The notes: generated by a model not told the origin, from the sequence alone. 64,000 bases of DNA from Clostridium pasteurianum (GCF_001705235.1 NZ_MCGV01000001.1:3662181-3726180); one strand, 5' to 3'. Positions 8,068 to 17,906 are shown, counted from the first letter of the stretch. Numbers and translations are program-made.

Positions 8068-9792
8068 TTAGATTTTGAATTTAGCTACAAGAGCTGAAAG
8101 GGTATTCATACTTTCCTTTAAATTATCTGTTTCTTTAGTTATATTATTTGTCATTTCAGCTATGCTGTTTGTTTTGGCCGCTATATTAGTAGTACCCTCA
8201 GCTCCTTCATTTGCAGCTGAAGCAATTCCATTAAGTGATTCAGAAATGTTTTTCATAAGTCTTTCTAATTGAGTCGATGCTTCAGTAAAATCGGAAGACA
8301 AATTATAAACATGTTTAGCATCTGTATCATACTCTTTACCAGTATTTACTAAAGCAACATAATCTGTCATTACTTTATTTTCAACAAAGTTTAATAATTC
8401 ACTGGAACTTGATGAAAGTTTCTTTACAGAATTTAGTATTATTTGTGTAATATTTTGTATTTCAGTTACAGTACCTTCTGAATTCTCTGCTAAATTTCGT
8501 ATTTCATCAGCTACAACAGCAAAACCTTTACCAGCTTCACCGGCTCTAGCGGCTTCAATAGAAGCATTTAAGGCAAGCAGTGTTGTTTGTGATGTGATTT
8601 GAAGTATAGAATCAGATAATACTTTGATTTTTTCAACAGATTTTGATTGCTCTATGGCATCTCTTAAATCCTTGTTTGTAGATGAATAAATTTCATCTGC
8701 GCTTTTTTTAGATGACATTCCCTTTGACATTACTCTATCTGCTTTAGTACTTATTTCACGAGAAGTAGCAGCACTTTCATTTGCCTTATCAGCAATAGCT
8801 TTAATTGTATTTCCTATTTCTTCTGAGGCTGAATTTACTTCTTCTGTTGATGCTGCAGTTTCTTCCATTCCAGCAGAAAGTTCTTCTGTTGTAGCGGATA
8901 CATCCTGTACATGGGCAGATAATTTTGACATACTGCTATCAGCATTATTAATCATGTTTTGAACCTTTGAGGATTCATTTATTATAGATGTTAAAAGCTC
9001 TTTTATGGATTCTTGCATTTGATTAGCAGCTTTTAACATTTGTCCTATTTCGTCATTGCTTTCCAGTAAACCGGTTTCTATATTGTTAGTAAAATCGCCT
9101 GTTCCCATTATTTTTAAATACTTTGTAGCTGCATTTAATGAAACAGTAATTGGCTTTATTATTAAATATGTAAGTACAATAGCGGCTAATATAGTTATTA
9201 TAGAAATTAAAATGAGTATTTTAGATAATCTATTATTACTGGAAGTAGATAGTTTATATGTATTATCTGCACTTTTTATATGATATTTTAATAAAGCATT
9301 TGATTTTTTTCTGAATCCATCTAAAGTATTAATGTTATCCGTAATATATTTATATATATCTTCTGTTTTTGTTGAACCGTCAGATGCCATGGTTACAACC
9401 TTTTGACATGAATCAGTATAAGTTGGAATATTATTTTCAATTGCAGTAAGAGAATCCTTTTCGTTTTTATCCAGATTTAACTTTTTATAGGCATTGACAT
9501 CAGTTTTTATTCCTTTAATTTTATTGTTAAGTTCGGTTGAAAAAGATTGTTGATTTTCTTTGTTTCCGTTGTTCAAGGTTATATTAAGTAAATCATATTG
9601 AGCAGTTCTTGACTGTATTCTCACATCATCCATTAAATTTATAGCCTTGAGATCGTTATTATGCATTTTTGAAAAATCATCATTAGCTCTTTTGTTGGAG
9701 CTGTAAGCTGTTAAGCCTAAAATAAGGTTAAATAATATTAAGACTATAGACAGTAGTGTTATTTTGTGCGATATTTTCGCATTTTTTAACAT
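8068..9792 (-). CDS. Methyl-accepting chemotaxis protein
   Basis: Chemoreceptor of 574 aa. A transmembrane segment (residues about 11-30) is followed by a four-helix-bundle sensory domain of about 155 residues outside the membrane, a second transmembrane segment (about 188-212), a HAMP linker with [15 protein letters not shown], and a long coiled-coil signalling domain. The highly conserved hairpin tip reads [20 protein letters not shown], the contact site for CheA and CheW. The receptor passes ligand binding outside to the flagellar kinase. The ligand is unknown. AGGTGATTAATTA lies before the ATG. The gene ends beside a palindromic repeat and stands alone. It lacks a C-terminal NWETF-type CheR-tether pentapeptide. 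Confidence 0.93.
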   Translation of the reverse strand: MLKNAKISHKITLLSIVLILFNLILGLTAYSSNKRANDDFSKMHNNDLKAINLMDDVRIQSRTAQYDLLNITLNNGNKENQQSFSTELNNKIKGIKTDVNAYKKLNLDKNEKDSLTAIENNIPTYTDSCQKVVTMASDGSTKTEDIYKYITDNINTLDGFRKKSNALLKYHIKSADNTYKLSTSSNNRLSKILILISIITILAAIVLTYLIIKPITVSLNAATKYLKIMGTGDFTNNIETGLLESNDEIGQMLKAANQMQESIKELLTSIINESSKVQNMINNADSSMSKLSAHVQDVSATTEELSAGMEETAASTEEVNSASEEIGNTIKAIADKANESAATSREISTKADRVMSKGMSSKKSADEIYSSTNKDLRDAIEQSKSVEKIKVLSDSILQITSQTTLLALNASIEAARAGEAGKGFAVVADEIRNLAENSEGTVTEIQNITQIILNSVKKLSSSSSELLNFVENKVMTDYVALVNTGKEYDTDAKHVYNLSSDFTEASTQLERLMKNISESLNGIASAANEGAEGTTNIAAKTNSIAEMTNNITKETDNLKESMNTLSALVAKFKI

Positions 9793-10014
9793 TAATTAAT
9801 CACCTCAGTTATTGAAATTTCTAGGGCACTTTTATAAAGTATCAATAAAATAGACCCATTATGAGATTATCGACCGAAGATAGAAAGAGTTTAGCTTATT
9901 TGTTAAATATTATAGTATAAGTAAAAACTTTATGAAATTTTAATAATTTTTATAACATTAAAGTAACATTATGTATAAATTTGCAATTAATTAAAAATTA
10001 AGAATCAAGAAAGA

Positions 10015-10090
10015 AGAATTAAGAATGAAGGATGATTCTCCGCCGCTTTACCATGGAAAATCTACATTCATTCTTAATTCTTAATTTTTT
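10015..10090 (-). terminator. Hairpin after the neutral protease gene
   Basis: AGAATTAAGAATGAA (10015-10029) and TTCATTCTTAATTCT (10068-10082) form a 15-bp stem. The loop contains TTCTCCGCCGC and GGAAAATCT, resembling the GGAAAATC hairpin seen beside other repeats in the window. It lies 13 bp past the protease stop codon, between two minus-strand genes, and is followed by T-rich sequence on both strands. A further imperfect pairing extends outward to about 9990. The rest of 9793-10102 is A+T-rich and holds the chemoreceptor promoter; I see no other feature. Confidence 0.6.
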
Positions 10091-10102
10091 TTGAATTTAA
10101 AA

Positions 10103-11779
10103 TTATTGATTATTAGAAGATGAAACTCCAACGGTATCAAAAGCAGAGTTTACAGCATTTACTTCATTAGAAGAATCACCATATAGTTCTGAAGCAGCAG
10201 ATACTAAAGCATCTCTTGCAGATGAAAAATCAGAGCTAGAAGTTAAGTAACTACTTAGTGCTTTATAATATATTTTGGCTGTTTCTGGGCATCCTATTGA
10301 CTTTGCAACTAAGTAAGCTGCTTTGTTAGGTATACCGCTATTCGTGTGAACTCCGCCATTATCATCACTTGTAGATACATAATCATACATATTATCAGGT
10401 TGATCATAAAGGGTTGGATCAGCAAGACTTCTCAAAGCTTTACCAGTTGTATTGTTTAAATAAATACCTTTTCCTACAGCCCAATCTGTTGGATTGAATT
10501 TCCATGAGCCACCATGTTTTACATTGTATTCATCGTAGGTTTCTATTAAAACTCCAAATACATCTGAAATTGATTCATTTAGAGCACCGGATTGATCCTG
10601 ATAGTCTAGATTTGCTGTATATTGTGTTACACCATGAGTTAATTCGTGACCAACTACATCGAGATCACCACTAAAGTAAGTAAACTCAGTTCCATCACCA
10701 TCGCCATAAACCATCTGGCTTCCATCCCAATAAGCATTATCATAAGAATTACCATAGTGCGTTGTAGAAATTATATTCATTCCGTTATCATCGATACTGT
10801 TTCTGCCAAGTGTATTTTTATAAAAATCATAAACAACACCAGCATAATAATGTGCGCTGACATCTGATTTGTATTTTTCTAAAGTAAATGTATTTTTAGT
10901 ATTAGTTACTATATTTCCGGGTTCAGTCTCCTCATTAGCAGCTGAATATGTTTCAATTTGTCCACTCATTGGTTTAGTTGAGTCTATCATTTCATATAAT
11001 TTTCCTGTAAAATATAAATTAAGAGGTTTTGTAGTCCCATCAACTGCTGTACCTGTACCGCTTGCAGGACCTGAATATTCTATTTTGTCCAGTATCTTAA
11101 TTACATTTCCAGAAGAAGCATCAATTAAAACATCCCAGTTTGCTATGTCGGGTTTAATGTAATGTATATTTACACGGTATACTTCAGTAGCAGTGCCGTT
11201 TTTTATTATAACTTCTTTTTCGGCTTTAGGTTCTTCTACTAAAGAAGAGTAGGCAAATTGTTTTTTGGCAGTATTAATTGCCTGAATAGGTGAGATATTC
11301 TGTCTTTTTACGGCAAATCGAGGTGTGTTATAATTTTTGTTAACAGTTCCTATTATATTTTTTATAACACCGTCTTTGTCTAAATTCAGTATGATTTCAC
11401 TTCCATGTATAGGGATGCCATCTGATGTTTGAGCTATTTTTACTATTGTGTAATTTGAATCAGTAGATTTTTTTATGGACAATACTTTAAAATCTGATCC
11501 ATTTACAGTTGTAAACATAGACTTATTTTTTTCCAGGTACGCAAGAATAGCTTGTTCATTAATTTCCAACTTTTCTGATAGGTTACCATGGAAAAATACG
11601 TCTTTCTTTTTGTCCTCGATAGAATTTGTGCTTTTAAGGCTTGTCCTATGATTATTAGTAATTGAAGAAAATTGCTTTACTGATGGTTTTGTGTTTGTAA
11701 TTTTAGCAAAAACACTGAAACTACTGTAACTTGATAAAACAGAAGCAGCTAATAAAATTGATAAAAGTTTCTTTTTCAT
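10103..11779 (-). CDS. nprE: Extracellular neutral metalloprotease (M4, thermolysin family)
   Basis: Secreted preproprotease of 558 aa. A signal peptide (MKKKLLSILLAASV) is followed by an FTP/PepSY propeptide to about residue 235, which acts as intramolecular chaperone and inhibitor, and then the M4 catalytic domain. The zinc site is HELTH (about 378-382), with the third ligand Glu in GALNESISDVFG (about 402) and the catalytic His region near GGVHTNSGIPNKAAY. It degrades extracellular protein. The start at 11779 was chosen because GGGGGG lies 8 bp before it; an ATG 15 bp upstream overlaps that site. A second gene at 14754-15437 encodes only the propeptide part, so the locus is partly duplicated. 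Confidence 0.93.
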   Translation of the reverse strand: MKKKLLSILLAASVLSSYSSFSVFAKITNTKPSVKQFSSITNNHRTSLKSTNSIEDKKKDVFFHGNLSEKLEINEQAILAYLEKNKSMFTTVNGSDFKVLSIKKSTDSNYTIVKIAQTSDGIPIHGSEIILNLDKDGVIKNIIGTVNKNYNTPRFAVKRQNISPIQAINTAKKQFAYSSLVEEPKAEKEVIIKNGTATEVYRVNIHYIKPDIANWDVLIDASSGNVIKILDKIEYSGPASGTGTAVDGTTKPLNLYFTGKLYEMIDSTKPMSGQIETYSAANEETEPGNIVTNTKNTFTLEKYKSDVSAHYYAGVVYDFYKNTLGRNSIDDNGMNIISTTHYGNSYDNAYWDGSQMVYGDGDGTEFTYFSGDLDVVGHELTHGVTQYTANLDYQDQSGALNESISDVFGVLIETYDEYNVKHGGSWKFNPTDWAVGKGIYLNNTTGKALRSLADPTLYDQPDNMYDYVSTSDDNGGVHTNSGIPNKAAYLVAKSIGCPETAKIYYKALSSYLTSSSDFSSARDALVSAASELYGDSSNEVNAVNSAFDTVGVSSSNNQ

Positions 11780-12131
11780 AAAAATACCCCCCAAATAGTA
11801 TTGAATTATTAAATTAATAATAATTATGATGTAATCTTACTATATTAACATTAAATGGTCAATACGTATAACAATAGCAAAAACACCATAATATGTAATT
11901 ATACTTACATGTGATCGATTGCAACTAAAAGAAAGGTAAACTTTTTACAATATAAGTATGTAAATTATATTTTTAACTATTATTAGTAGATGATGAAATG
12001 TAATTATTAGTAATTTGAAATTAAATCTGTAGTAAAATATAAACAATTATACTATAATTAATATAAATTATACATTACATGTTAAAGCATAAAGTAAGAT
12101 GTAAATAAATTTACAAATATAGGGGGTAATC
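11780..12131. other. Divergent promoter region
   Basis: About 350 bp of very A+T-rich sequence separating the minus-strand protease from the plus-strand S41 lipoprotein. It must hold both promoters. I see no convincing operator dyad, hairpin, small gene or copy of the palindromic repeat in it. Confidence 0.4.
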
Positions 12132-13466
12132 ATGAGTATATTTTCAAAACAAAAAATAAGTATTGTACTGTGTATAATTTTAGTTGTAGTTTTATCGGGG
12201 TGTAGTCATAATGATGGTGGGATTAGTGCAACGAAAGTTATAAAATGTCCAGAAGAGCGTATAGTAACAGATAATATGTGGCTTCAAGATATAGACTATT
12301 TACATAATAAATTACCTAAAGTTCATGCAAATTTATACCATGATATGGATAAGGAAACCTTTGATAGAGAAATATCTGATTTGAAAAAGGATGTTCCAAA
12401 GCTTAACAAATATCAAATTGAATGTAGAATAGCTAAGATAATGGCTATGGTTAAAGATTCACATACTCAGTTAAGTTTTGTAACTAATAAAGGTGAAAGT
12501 AAATATCCAATTGTATTAAATTGGTTTGGCAATGACTTAAGGGTTATTGCTACAGATAGACAGCATAAAAATATTTTAGGGAAAAAGGTTACTGCTATAA
12601 ATGATGAATCAATAAATGATGTAATTAAAAAAGTTAATACACTTGTATCGCATGAGAATGATCAGTGGTTAAAAGTTATTAGTGCACAATATGTTACCAT
12701 ACCTGAAGTTTTAAGTGGATTAAAGATTACTTCAAGAGATGAAGTTCAATTTTCATTAAAGGGTGATGACAATAAAATTATCAAAGTTAAGCTTGAACCT
12801 CATGATATAACAAGAAATAATATTGTACAGGTTAAGGATAGTATGAATGTTAAACCACTACGTTTACAGTATGATCCACATAATTTAAAAGAAAGTTTAT
12901 ATTGGTACAAGTATATTCCTAAGGATAAGATACTATATTTTCAATATAATAGCTGTGAGGATCGTTCAACAGCTGAAAATGAGGGAATTAAAAATTATAA
13001 AGATTATCCTGACTTTAATAAATTTTCTGAAGAGCTTTTAAAAGCAATCAATGGTAATGATGTTAATAAATTTGTTGTGGATTTGAGAAATAATGGAGGA
13101 GGGGATTCTTCACTTATGAGCAGTCTTGTGCCTAAGTTACAAAAGATTCAAAAGCTCCAGGGTAAAAATAAGATTTTTGTATTGATAGGAAATAGAACTT
13201 TTTCATCGGCAGTTTTAGCAGCAGATGACTTTAAAAATAGTACATCAGCAGTTTTTGTAGGAGAGCCTACTGGCGGAAATGCGAATGGATATGGAGATGT
13301 AGGAACTTTAGTGCTTCCAAATTCTAAGTTAAAAGTATCATATTCAGATAAGTATTTTGATAGATGTCCAGGAATTCAAGGCAGTTTCATGCCCGATGTG
13401 AATGTAGAAGAATCATATGAGCATTATAAAAAAGGAATTGATGATGTTTATGAAAGTGTGAAGTAA
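12132..13466 (+). CDS. S41-type tail-specific protease-like lipoprotein
   Basis: Protein of 444 aa. The signal peptide ends in the lipobox VLSGC (Cys about 24), so it should be anchored outside the membrane. The C-terminal third matches the S41 (CtpA/tricorn) fold: KFVVDLRNNGGGDSSLM, then NRTFSSAVLAADDF with the presumed nucleophile Ser, and VGEPTGGNANGYG. An N-terminal helical region (DIDYLHNKLPKVHANLYHDM) is common in this S41 subgroup. There is no clear PDZ domain. It probably cleaves or binds cell-surface peptides; the position next to secreted proteases fits. GGGGG lies 6 bp before the start. The last codons (GTG AAG TAA) lie within the palindromic repeat that follows, so the C-terminus is shared with the element. 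Confidence 0.75.
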   Translation: MSIFSKQKISIVLCIILVVVLSGCSHNDGGISATKVIKCPEERIVTDNMWLQDIDYLHNKLPKVHANLYHDMDKETFDREISDLKKDVPKLNKYQIECRIAKIMAMVKDSHTQLSFVTNKGESKYPIVLNWFGNDLRVIATDRQHKNILGKKVTAINDESINDVIKKVNTLVSHENDQWLKVISAQYVTIPEVLSGLKITSRDEVQFSLKGDDNKIIKVKLEPHDITRNNIVQVKDSMNVKPLRLQYDPHNLKESLYWYKYIPKDKILYFQYNSCEDRSTAENEGIKNYKDYPDFNKFSEELLKAINGNDVNKFVVDLRNNGGGDSSLMSSLVPKLQKIQKLQGKNKIFVLIGNRTFSSAVLAADDFKNSTSAVFVGEPTGGNANGYGDVGTLVLPNSKLKVSYSDKYFDRCPGIQGSFMPDVNVEESYEHYKKGIDDVYESVK

Positions 13467-13648
13467 CAGTATTTTAAAACATTAAATATAACTCATAAGA
13501 CTAAGCTCCAAATAATGAAAATACTAAGAAATTTTAATAACTCGCTGAAAAGAAGCTCAGACAAATTAAAATTTCTAAGTCTTTTCATTATTTGGAGCTT
13601 AGTCTTATTGAGTTATATTTAAATTGTTTCCAAAATACTGTTACTTCA
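13458..13648. repeat. Full palindromic element, type I core
   Basis: A complete copy of 191 bp. Left GTGAAGTAACAGTATTTT pairs with right AAAATACTGTTACTTCA, and inner arms pair as ACTAAGCTCCAAATAATGAAAA with a near-perfect complement. The core pair is AAATTTTAATAACTCGCTG and CAAATTAAAATTTCT. The stop codon of the S41 lipoprotein (13464-13466) is in the left end. Orientation of the core is opposite to the copies at 7.9 and 56.6 kb. Confidence 0.9.
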
Positions 13649-14220
13649 TATAGGAGGTAAAGGCAAGGAAGATTTTCTTCCGCTCTGCTGCGGAAAATCT
13701 AGGCTGAAAATTTATTCGTGGCTAAATGTTTAATAACTCGCTGAAAAAAGCTCAAACAAATTAAAATTTCTAAGTCTTTTCATTATTTGGAGCAAAGTCT
13801 TATTGAGTTATATTTAAATCGTTTCTAAAATACTGTTACTTCATATAGGAGGTAAAGGCAAGGAAGATTTTCTTCCGCTCCGCTGCGGAAAATCTGGGCT
13901 AAAAGTTTGTGCGTGGCTAAATGTTTAATAACTCGCTGAAAAAAGCTCAGACAAATTAAAATTTCTAAGTCTTTTCATTATTTGGAGCAAGTCTTATTGA
14001 GCTTTATTTAAACAGTTTCCAAAATACTGTTACTTCGCATAGAAGGTAAGGGCAAGGAAGATTTTCTTCCGCTCCGCTGCGGAAAATCTGGGCTAAAAGC
14101 TTATGTGTGGCTAGATGTTTAATAACTCGCTGAAAAAAGCTCAGACAAATTGAAATATCTAAGTCTTTTTATTATTTAGGGCAAAGTCTTATTGAGTTTT
14201 ATTTAAATCGTTCTCAAAAT
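13649..14220. repeat. Three direct repeats of the element's right half (about 193 bp units)
   Basis: Units at 13649-13843, 13844-14036 and 14037-14220 are near identical. Each begins TATAGGAGGTAAAGGCAAGG (third copy slightly changed). Next come the hairpin GATTTTCTTCCGCTCCGCTG with its partner CGGAAAATC, then TTTAATAACTCGCTGAAAAA and the right half of the palindrome up to CTGTTACTTC. The last unit stops short before its CTGTTACTTC end and runs into a type II core. The units lack the left arm, so they are half elements amplified in tandem, probably by unequal recombination or replication slippage. A partly mirrored arrangement is at 46.8-47.3 kb. I see no coding sequence. Confidence 0.85.
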
Positions 14221-14497
14221 TATCATACACGAGGCTTGGGCAATTTGGGAAATGCTTATATGGAGTTGTTGGTGATAATGTAAAAAGTGCCTATTTATAG
14301 TTAAGAAGGATAATGGGTCTTTAACCCAAACCCCGTATATGATAATTATCCTTCTTTACCAAATATAATATATCTTTGTATTTATAATAATATATTAAAT
14401 ATTATCGGTAACCTAATATGACCCAAACCCAAGTTAGGATAAGATTCGTAAAATTCCGTAGGAACGGAGGAATTTTTTCATTGTTTTACTCCAAAAG
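14220..14497. repeat. Type II core remnant plus short hairpin block
   Basis: TATCATACACGAGGCTTGGG (14220 on) and AAGAAGGATAATGGGTC ... AACCCAAACCCCGTATATGA (to about 14344) are the two arms of the type II core seen in full at 14545, 46420 and 54068. After a unique A+T-rich stretch, AAAATTCCGTAGGAACGGAG forms a hairpin with GGAATTTT near 14451-14478. This hairpin plus the following TTTTACTCCAAAA is shared, inverted, with 46643-46690. Confidence 0.7.
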
Positions 14498-14761
14498 TGA
14501 ATTAACATTGATTTGTAACAATTTAAAAAAACTCTAATGAATGTTATCATACACGAGGTTTGGGCTTTGCCCATTATCCTTCTTTACTTAATATGGGCAC
14601 TCTCTATATTATAAAAGATCTAGATAAGCCTTTAAATTATTAGGCGTAAATATTAAGATAGCCTGTATTTTATAAAGAATGATAATGGGTATATGACCCA
14701 AGCCCCAGTTACGATAAGATTTATAGAGCTTTTTTAATGTTACTTCATCAATGTTAGTCTC
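14498..14761. repeat. Palindromic element, type II
   Basis: About 264 bp. The left end GTGAATTAACATTGAT pairs with the right end ATCAATGTTAGTCTC. The inner arms are TTATCATACACGAGGTTTGG and CCCAAGCCCCAGTTACGATA, with CCCATTATCCTTCTTTA facing AATGATAATGGGT. The right end carries the stop codon of the minus-strand propeptide gene (14754-14756). The whole interval between the S41 gene and this point (13467-14753) is repeat-derived. Confidence 0.85.
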
Positions 14762-15437
14762 TTATATTGCTTATTTTAGCAATTACATTTCCTGAGTTAG
14801 CACCTATTAATACATCCCAATTTCCCCATTTTGGTTTATGATAAACTATATTTACATCATAAACTAAAATGGCAGCTCCCTTTTGAATTATAAATTGTTT
14901 TTGTACTGTAGGCTTTTGATATAAGTAGGAGTAAGTAAATTGATTTTTAGCAGTAGTAATTGCTTCATTCATGGAAACAGGTGGATTTTTTACATCATAG
15001 TCTGGTTTAATGTAATTATGATTAATAGAGCCTACAATCACATTTACAATACCATTCTCGTCTATGTGTAATATAATTTGCGTTCCGCGAAGAGGAATAT
15101 AATTTATTGCTTGAGATAATCTTACTATAGTACGGTTTGGAAAATCAGGATCTTTTTTTATAGAGATAATTTTAAAATTATTTATTCCAGATACATTCAT
15201 AAATGATGTTTTCTTTTCTTCCATATAGTTTAATATAGATTGTTCATTAATTTCTAATTTGTCTGATAAGGTTCCCTTCAGAAATATATTTTTCTTTTTA
15301 TCCTCATAAGAATTTGATAAATATGCGTTTTTATTTGATTGTGTTTTTGACGAAATTATGTTTTTAGATGATGCATTATTAAAACAGCAGCATCCGCAAA
15401 AGATAGTAGCTAATGCAAGTAATAACTTTTTTTTCAT
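14754..15437 (-). CDS. Stand-alone M4 protease propeptide (truncated NprE paralogue)
   Basis: Protein of 227 aa that aligns end to end with the first 235 residues of the neutral protease at 10103-11779. It has a signal peptide (with four Cys near FCGCCCF), the FTP segment EINEQSILNYMEEKK, PepSY-like strands, and WDVLIGANSGNVI matching WDVLIDASSGNVI. It then stops at NIRD, where the catalytic domain would begin, inside a palindromic element. No HEXXH is present and none lies downstream. AGGAG stands 7 bp before the start at 15437. It is either a decaying gene or a secreted inhibitor or foldase of the full-length protease in trans. The intact reading frame favours retained function, by inference. 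Confidence 0.8.
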   Translation of the reverse strand: MKKKLLLALATIFCGCCCFNNASSKNIISSKTQSNKNAYLSNSYEDKKKNIFLKGTLSDKLEINEQSILNYMEEKKTSFMNVSGINNFKIISIKKDPDFPNRTIVRLSQAINYIPLRGTQIILHIDENGIVNVIVGSINHNYIKPDYDVKNPPVSMNEAITTAKNQFTYSYLYQKPTVQKQFIIQKGAAILVYDVNIVYHKPKWGNWDVLIGANSGNVIAKISNIRD

Positions 15438-15566
15438 AGCAAATCTCCTTTGTATTTTGCTCAATTATAGGTCTATTTCATTTTAAAGTCAAAGTGCCAT
15501 ATAATGTTATTTCACGTTTTTTCAAAAGTTATTGATATTTGATTATCCTATAACATAGATTATTGA

Positions 15567-15596
15567 TTGACAAAAAAATATATTACGATATATAAT
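15567..15596 (+). promoter_or_regulatory. Probable sigma-A promoter of the MerR gene
   Basis: TTGACA (15567-15572) and TATAAT (15591-15596) are both perfect consensus, with an 18-bp spacer, about 130 bp upstream of the MerR regulator. It lacks the 19-bp dyad of that regulator's presumed targets. Confidence 0.55.
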
Positions 15597-15723
15597 TTAA
15601 TAAATTAATAAAATATACAGCATAAAAATATAACTTAGTTAATAATAGCCAAATAATATTTTAAAACAATCAACGCAACAAGGACGTTATTAAAAAAATA
15701 TTTTTGTCAAAGGAGGGAACCTT

Positions 15724-16527
15724 ATGCATGAATTATATTCAATTGGGGACACTGCAAAACTTATGGGGATTTCTGTTCAAACATTAAGAAATTACTCAAA
15801 CTTGAAACTATTAAACCCACAATATGTAGATCCTGATACGGGTTATCGTTATTATTCATTTAAACAATTTCATTATATAGATAGAATTAAATATTTAAGA
15901 GATCTTGGACTTTCATTATCAGAAATAGAAGATATTCTCGATGATGGTAAAGCAGATAAAATGTTATCATACCTTGAAATGCAGGAAAAAAAAATTCTTA
16001 ATCAAATAAAGAAAATGCATGAAACATATGATGAAATAAAATGGTATATGGACTATTTTAAGCATCTTAATAAGTATGATTTTAATAATATTCCTTATGT
16101 ATTACAACTTGATAAAAGATATATTATGTATGTTAATTATTTAAAGAATGATACAGTTGAAAGTGTGGAAACTAGACTTGCAGAACTCAAAAATAAAACA
16201 GATTTAAAATATAGAAGACAATATGGTTATATAGCTGGATTTGATAATTTAATAAAAAAGAAATTTGTACCAGAAAAGTATTTTATATATCTTAAAGAAA
16301 AACCAGATTATGATGCTGAGTGGCTTATGGAAATACCGGCTGGTGAATATTTATGCTTTAGAGGTAGAATTTGTACAGATGAATGGGATCCATCTATTGT
16401 GGAAGCATATTTTAAGAAACAAAAAACGCCAGTATATGTTATTGCCAATGAATATGAAGATAATTTATCGGAGTATCATTATTGTCCATACGAAGTTCAA
16501 ACATTGATATCCTTAAGTAAAAATTAA
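15724..16527 (+). CDS. MerR-family transcriptional activator
   Basis: Protein of 267 aa. An N-terminal MerR helix-turn-helix (YSIGDTAKLMGISVQTLRNY, then DPDTGYRYYSFKQF and RDLGLSLSEIEDIL) leads into a coiled-coil dimerisation helix (residues about 80-115) and a C-terminal GyrI-like or BmrR-like effector domain of about 145 residues (EYLCFRGRICTDEWDPSIVE). AGGAGG lies before the ATG. Two promoters downstream, at 16538 and 21030, share the 19-bp spacer and a similar dyad, so this protein probably activates both following operons. The effector is unknown; given the targets it may be an amino acid or amine. Confidence 0.85.
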   Translation: MHELYSIGDTAKLMGISVQTLRNYSNLKLLNPQYVDPDTGYRYYSFKQFHYIDRIKYLRDLGLSLSEIEDILDDGKADKMLSYLEMQEKKILNQIKKMHETYDEIKWYMDYFKHLNKYDFNNIPYVLQLDKRYIMYVNYLKNDTVESVETRLAELKNKTDLKYRRQYGYIAGFDNLIKKKFVPEKYFIYLKEKPDYDAEWLMEIPAGEYLCFRGRICTDEWDPSIVEAYFKKQKTPVYVIANEYEDNLSEYHYCPYEVQTLISLSKN

Positions 16528-16537
16528 AATAAAAGTG

Positions 16538-16568
16538 TTGACTCTATAATAAATACAGACTATATAAT
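16538..16568 (+). promoter_or_regulatory. MerR-type promoter with 19-bp spacer (first operon)
   Basis: TTGACT (16538-16543), a 19-bp spacer and TATAAT (16563-16568). The spacer region reads ACTCTATAATAAATACAGACT, an imperfect dyad. It starts like the second site, TTGACTCTATAA, which supports a common regulator, most simply the MerR protein encoded just upstream. Confidence 0.8.
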
Positions 16569-16673
16569 CAAACTAATTTAAAATCACAATATTTAGTTTG
16601 ATTAAGGACAATTGAAAGCTTTTAGTAAGTGCGGTCAATTGCTTGAAATATTTATTATTATGGAGGTTTAAAT

Positions 16674-17873
16674 ATGGAAAAGAAAAATATGAAATTTAGT
16701 GAAGCAACAGAACTTTTATATGAAGGTGATAAAGTTGAGGGGTATTCATATATGCCTGAATCAGTTCCGATTTTTTTAACTACGGCTTTTACTATGGGAG
16801 ATTTACAGAATGTTCAGGAAACTTACGATAGAAAAGGATATACATATATTCGCACACGTAATCCAAACCGTAAATCTTTAGCAGATGCTATTTCTTATCT
16901 GGAAAAAGGGAAATACACTTTGATTTTTTCTTCAGGAATGGGAGCTATTACGACAACTTATTTTTCTGTGTTAAAACCAGGGGATCATTTTCTTGCAAAT
17001 ACTAATATTTATGGCGAAACTTTTGATGTAATTACTATACTTCTTAAAAATTATGGAATCACTATTGAGTTTGTGGATTTTACTGACTTAAAGGCAGTAA
17101 AATCAGCAATAAAGCCTAATACAAAAATGCTTTATACAGAAGTTGCAAGTAATCCAACTGATAGACTTGCAGATATAGAAGAGCTCGCTAAAATTGCACA
17201 TTCATCTGATGCAATGCTTATGGTTGATAATACATTTACAACACCTATTGCAGTTAAGCCTATAACTTTAGGTGCAGATATAGTAATTAACAGTTTGACT
17301 AAGTTTATGAATGGACATAGTGATGCATTAGCAGGTTCAATTACAGTTAATAGTGAGGAAATTTTTAACAAGATACATACAATTAGAATGTTAGTTGGTA
17401 CTTCTGCATGTCCGTTTAGCTCATGGATGGTTTATAGGGGAATTCATACATTAGATTTACGTGTTAAGAAGCAAATGAAGAATGCAGCTCTTCTTGCAAA
17501 AGCATTAGAGGCTCATCCTACTGTTTTACGTGTAAATCATCCATCCTTAAAGAGTAATCCACAGTATGAGCTTTCTAAAAAGTTATTTAAAAATGATGAA
17601 AGCTCCACGGGCATGCTGAGTTTCGAAATGCCTGATGATAGAGAAAAAATCAATGAATTTATGAATAGACTTAGGTTAGCACATTATGCACCAACTCTTG
17701 GTGGTATAAGAACTACTTTGTCTCATCCGCTGCATTCATCTCATTATCATATACCTAAAGAAGAACTTAAAGAAATGGGTATTTCCTATGGATTAATGAG
17801 GGTATCTGTTGGAATTGAAGATTCAGAAGATTTAATTGCGGATTTTGTTCAAGCACTAGATGCGTTTAAGTAA
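16674..17873 (+). CDS. Cys/Met-metabolism PLP enzyme (cystathionine/methionine gamma-lyase-like)
   Basis: Protein of 399 aa of the trans-sulfuration PLP family (fold type I). Landmarks are the PLP phosphate site SSGMGAITT, the cofactor Asp in MLMVDNTFTTPI, and the Schiff-base lysine in VINSLTKFMNGHSDALAG. The C-terminus has the substrate-binding stretch GGIRTTLSHPLHSSH. Such enzymes cleave or form C-S bonds of cysteine, homocysteine or methionine; the exact reaction cannot be read. It is the first gene of the operon behind the MerR-type promoter. A paralogue at 23490 heads the end of the second operon. GGAGG lies 7 bp before the ATG. Confidence 0.88.
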   Translation: MEKKNMKFSEATELLYEGDKVEGYSYMPESVPIFLTTAFTMGDLQNVQETYDRKGYTYIRTRNPNRKSLADAISYLEKGKYTLIFSSGMGAITTTYFSVLKPGDHFLANTNIYGETFDVITILLKNYGITIEFVDFTDLKAVKSAIKPNTKMLYTEVASNPTDRLADIEELAKIAHSSDAMLMVDNTFTTPIAVKPITLGADIVINSLTKFMNGHSDALAGSITVNSEEIFNKIHTIRMLVGTSACPFSSWMVYRGIHTLDLRVKKQMKNAALLAKALEAHPTVLRVNHPSLKSNPQYELSKKLFKNDESSTGMLSFEMPDDREKINEFMNRLRLAHYAPTLGGIRTTLSHPLHSSHYHIPKEELKEMGISYGLMRVSVGIEDSEDLIADFVQALDAFK

Positions 17874-17906
17874 TATTTATTAAATTGTTAGGAGGCTTTA
17901 TATTAT

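Noticed and set aside
10646-11162. Plus-strand frames inside the neutral protease gene
   Set aside because: They overlap the catalytic and propeptide regions of a well-supported M4 gene and show no recognisable protein features.
13649-14220. Tandem repeats considered as a CRISPR array
   Set aside because: Units of about 193 bp are contiguous near-identical copies with no unique spacers, and no cas genes are in the window.
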